Assembly: GCA_016789485.1 (NCBI GenBank)
Contig: JAEURE010000103.1
Coordinates: 1-8,274 of the forward strand
Origin: Anaerolineales bacterium
GTDB lineage: Bacteria > Chloroflexota > Anaerolineae > Anaerolineales > Villigracilaceae
Length of the DNA: 8,274 bases
Direction of reading: 5' to 3'
Positions 6,103 to 8,274 of the stretch are shown here, piece after piece. The position numbers were made by a program, and so were the translations under genes. The notes beneath the pieces are model-generated. The model saw nothing but the letters and a program-made list of their open reading frames with translations, ran no database searches and was not told the origin of the DNA. Every line of letters begins with the position of its first letter. Position 1 is the stretch's first letter.

Positions 6103-6143
6103 TAAAAGAGGCTGTCGCCTTAAGGCGACAGCCTCTTTTATTA
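6100..6143. terminator. 44-base perfect palindrome acting as shared bidirectional terminator
   Basis: Positions 6100-6119 and 6124-6143 are perfect inverted repeats around a central TTAA that is itself self-complementary. The stem core is GAGGCTGTCGCC, flanked by an AATAAAA tract and its TTTTATT complement, so each transcript yields a GC-rich hairpin followed by a U-rich run. The outermost bases form the TAA stop codons of both convergent genes (6100-6102 on +, 6141-6143 on -). Confidence 0.92.
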
Positions 6144-6728
6144 AGATATCCATACCATAACTTCCTGCTTGATACGCCATTCCCCATTTTTCTTTTCCAT
6201 CAGATAGTACCAGCCGCTGCCCATCAAAGGTCCGCCTACCCAGCCCACGTAGATCACCGCCTGATCGAGGGAAGTATTAAAGCCAACGCGCGATAAAACC
6301 GTGTATCCATACGTGCCCGGATATTTTTCGTTCAAAACTTCATTCCAATTGGGCTGTTTTGTGATCTCTGAGAGTTCATCTCTGCCAAGCAGGGAATAGT
6401 CAACACCAAGGTCCATGTCTGGAGTCAGGCGGCTGGACTGCGCGTTGCGCTCCAGAAAGCTGTCGATGGTCTCATTGGAGAGATCGGGCAAGCCTTCCTT
6501 TATATAATCCAAGGATTCACGCACATCACTTGTGGACACGCCTGTGGCTGTGTCTTCCAAAATCAGCACGGGGTTTTCACCCCCGCCAACAAAAAACGAA
6601 TAGACCACCTGCTCTTCCTTTTCAAGCTCCGCTTCCGTGGGGATAGGCCCGGGTGTAAAAACAGAACAGGCAAGCATAGATATAACAGGAATGAAAAGCA
6701 ATATTTTAGGGAATGGCTTGATGAACAT
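6141..6728 (-). CDS. Unnamed 195-residue lipoprotein
   Basis: The N-terminus has Lys4 and Lys8, a hydrophobic core and a lipobox-like MLAC with Cys21, followed by a Pro/Glu-rich linker. This marks a membrane-anchored lipoprotein exposed outside the cytosol. I do not recognise a named family. The middle (residues about 65-130) is helical and acidic, with ESLDYIKEGLPDLS and later YSLLGRDELSEI. The C-terminal part (about 140-195) looks like a compact beta domain: GYTVLSRVGFN, QAVIYVGWVGGPLMGSGWYYLMEK, then WRIKQEVMVWIS. That pattern, a beta meander ending in a Trp-rich strand, recurs in uncharacterised bacterial lipoproteins as far as I recall. The start has AGGAG nine bases upstream and a plausible promoter just before it. 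The gene is separated by 148 bases from the upstream glycosyltransferase-like gene, so it is probably its own transcription unit. The function is unknown. Confidence 0.8.
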   Translation of the reverse strand: MFIKPFPKILLFIPVISMLACSVFTPGPIPTEAELEKEEQVVYSFFVGGGENPVLILEDTATGVSTSDVRESLDYIKEGLPDLSNETIDSFLERNAQSSRLTPDMDLGVDYSLLGRDELSEITKQPNWNEVLNEKYPGTYGYTVLSRVGFNTSLDQAVIYVGWVGGPLMGSGWYYLMEKKNGEWRIKQEVMVWIS

Positions 6729-6756
6729 ATATAAATTCTCCTATCATCAAGGATAT

Positions 6757-6786
6757 TTTATACATGGGGATTACGGAGAGTGACAG
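6757..6786 (-). promoter_or_regulatory. Candidate promoter of the unnamed lipoprotein gene
   Basis: Read on the minus strand: CTGTCA (6786-6781, 4 of 6 matches to the -35 consensus), an 18-base spacer, then TATAAA (6762-6757). Transcription would start near 6750, about 22 bases before the ATG. The rest of the gap 6729-6876 shows only a weak GTGAC/GTCAC inverted repeat (6780-6798) and no clear terminator for the gene to its right. Confidence 0.4.
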
Positions 6787-6876
6787 GGCTGGAGTCACAG
6801 TTCCAATATGAAGGTCTGATCGATTCCGCCAAACAAACTGAAGGGTTTATGATATCGCAATACCGCATTTATCGCA

Positions 6877-8274
6877 TCAGTGCAGCGTAAACTCCCAAAC
6901 ATGATTCTTTGTCGGCGGCCTTGTGTTGAGGTCAAACTGCTCGACGTGCAGTATCTGCACGGTCATTGGTTCAGGTAATTCAAAGTTAAGCTGCGGCTGC
7001 TCAATTGCGCCTTGTCCTTCAAAGGTATAGGTAACAGGCTCCGCCCCGGGAGCCGCGTATCCAGTCAATGTAATGGAGACCCTTGCCGATCCGATAATGA
7101 TCGAAAAGCCTTTGATGGTGCGCGGGGTTGGGAAGTTGAACTCCATGATGAAGGGATTGGCTTCGTAGGTCTTTGCGTAGGTATAGGGATCGCCGTCAAA
7201 AGCCATTTGAAGTCCCAATGCCTGATCATTGGCTTCCAGATATGTGTGGTGCACCAGAACGTCCTCTCCATCGATCTTGATGACCGATTCCTGGATCACG
7301 TCACGCAGCGCTTTTTCATCGGCAAATAATTTCTCGGCAATGTCGGAATACCGCAGGCGGACAAAATAAAAGCCGGGCGTCCCGTCCGGGTACAGGATGG
7401 TTTTTTCCACACGGATGTCAGCCAGTTTTTCGCTTGTGATGGCGAATTCATACTCCTCTTTTGTCATGACAAAGAGAGTGTCATCACCCATTGGCAGTTT
7501 GTTTTCCACATACCCCTGAATACTATGCAATTCCACAGGAAGCGGGTCGTCCAAGAAATAACGAGCGACCACATCGGTACCGTTCGCCCAGTTGGGTGAA
7601 AAAAGAATGCGCGTGTTGGGATGTTCCTGAATATATTCTTTGAGGGGCCCGAAAACCTGAAAGGCACCATATTGCATTCCGCCCATTCCATAATCCTTGT
7701 ACCAGGTGGGACCATTGCGAAGCGTATCTACGAGCATAAACACATTGACGCTGGACAGGATCAGGAAAACCGTCCATGCTGCCATGTATTGCGAGGTTTT
7801 CCACTGCTTTAAATTTTTAACAAAATCCGTCTTTTTGATGCGCCGCGCAATTCCCCCGACCAAGCCTGAGACTTGCAACGCCAACAGCAGTGCCAACGCA
7901 GACACAGCCGCCTTGTCCGCAGTATGCTCGGCAAAAAAGGCAGCTATACCGCCGAGGATAAGGATTCCAAGTGCTGACAGAATCCTTACCCGCGATGGGG
8001 GCGGGTCACTCATGATCGTCTTCAAACGAGCTGACGAGTTTTCAATCCACTCCAGCACCCGCGCAAGGCCGATCGCCGTCAACAAAGCCGTGGAAAAAAC
8101 ATAGATCAATACCCGTGTGATGCCAATCGCCACAAAGGCGGATGCCACCGGCGAAACCAGCCACGCTGTAAGAATGATCCGGTAGGAAGGCTCGCGCAGA
8201 CGGCGGATCGTCTCTGCCAAACCCAATATTGCAAACGGCAGGGTCGCCAGCATAATATGACCATATCCCTTCAT
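6877..8274 (-). CDS. C-terminal part of a GT39/PMT-like membrane glycosyltransferase with F5/8C-like domain (5' partial)
   Basis: The frame is open to the window edge. The Met codon at the last three bases falls just before a membrane helix and has no visible upstream context, so the true N-terminus is most likely outside the window. The visible 465 residues start with about six membrane helices (near 5-23, 33-53, 55-75, 98-116, 122-142, 163-183). They carry the pattern typical of the last helices of dolichyl-phosphate-mannose-type (GT39/ArnT-like) transferases, which move sugars from lipid carriers on the outer face of the membrane. A soluble part follows with DYGMGGMQYGAFQVFGPLKEY at 194-214 and SPNWANGTD at 226-234. 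The last 120 residues resemble an F5/8 type C (discoidin) carbohydrate-binding domain: AFDGDPYTYAKTY at 358-370, then MEFNFPTPRTIKGFSIIIG. The catalytic Asp motif would be in the missing part. The glycosyltransferase call is therefore by overall pattern. Confidence 0.7.
   Translation of the reverse strand: MKGYGHIMLATLPFAILGLAETIRRLREPSYRIILTAWLVSPVASAFVAIGITRVLIYVFSTALLTAIGLARVLEWIENSSARLKTIMSDPPPSRVRILSALGILILGGIAAFFAEHTADKAAVSALALLLALQVSGLVGGIARRIKKTDFVKNLKQWKTSQYMAAWTVFLILSSVNVFMLVDTLRNGPTWYKDYGMGGMQYGAFQVFGPLKEYIQEHPNTRILFSPNWANGTDVVARYFLDDPLPVELHSIQGYVENKLPMGDDTLFVMTKEEYEFAITSEKLADIRVEKTILYPDGTPGFYFVRLRYSDIAEKLFADEKALRDVIQESVIKIDGEDVLVHHTYLEANDQALGLQMAFDGDPYTYAKTYEANPFIMEFNFPTPRTIKGFSIIIGSARVSITLTGYAAPGAEPVTYTFEGQGAIEQPQLNFELPEPMTVQILHVEQFDLNTRPPTKNHVWEFTLH

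Noticed and set aside
6780..6798. GTGAC...GTCAC inverted repeat in the gap before the unnamed lipoprotein gene
   Set aside because: Only five-base arms with a nine-base spacer and no U tract; too weak for a terminator and likely to occur by chance.
8272..8274. ATG at the window edge as the true start of the glycosyltransferase-like gene
   Set aside because: It is the last codon in view, the product would lack the catalytic half expected of this family, and no ribosome-binding site can be seen.

Overview
The window looks like a chromosomal segment of an environmental bacterium. My best guess is Chloroflexota, Anaerolineae-like. This rests on overall style: a six-helix membrane/GAF histidine kinase, a divergent ApbE subtype, and a family-39-like membrane glycosyltransferase with a long extracytosolic tail. 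No marker gene fixes the lineage. Nothing suggests phage, transposon, CRISPR or RNA genes. Eight protein-coding genes are supported, two of them cut by the window ends, and no gap between genes exceeds about 150 bases.

Left block (1-2457, + strand): a tightly packed four-gene operon with a redox theme. It holds the 3' end of a PepSY-like protein with a poly-glycine stretch and an Asp/His-rich tail, a small single-helix membrane protein that also carries a poly-glycine stretch, an ApbE-type FAD:protein FMN transferase, and a six-helix ferric-reductase-like membrane protein with two histidine pairs for two b hemes. The block ends at a perfect 19-bp hairpin that can terminate transcription in both directions. 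My reading is a membrane electron-transfer module that uses heme and covalently bound flavin. Its flavinylated partner is not visible and may lie upstream of the window.

Middle block (2532-4810, - strand): a membrane-bound GAF sensor histidine kinase, followed 14 bases later by a small lipoprotein of the chagasin/I42 cysteine-protease-inhibitor family. No response regulator is present. The kinase is divergent from a + strand gene (4942-6102) encoding a six-Asp-box beta-propeller protein without a signal peptide. The 131-base divergent spacer holds a strong extended -10 promoter for the propeller gene, with an inverted repeat over its -35 box.

Right block (6141-8274, - strand): the propeller gene converges on an unnamed 195-residue lipoprotein gene. 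They are separated only by a 44-base perfect palindrome that contains both stop codons and acts as a shared terminator. Further right is the 3' part of a membrane glycosyltransferase-like gene ending in an F5/8C (discoidin)-like domain; it runs off the window. The lipoprotein gene has its own plausible promoter in the 148-base gap.
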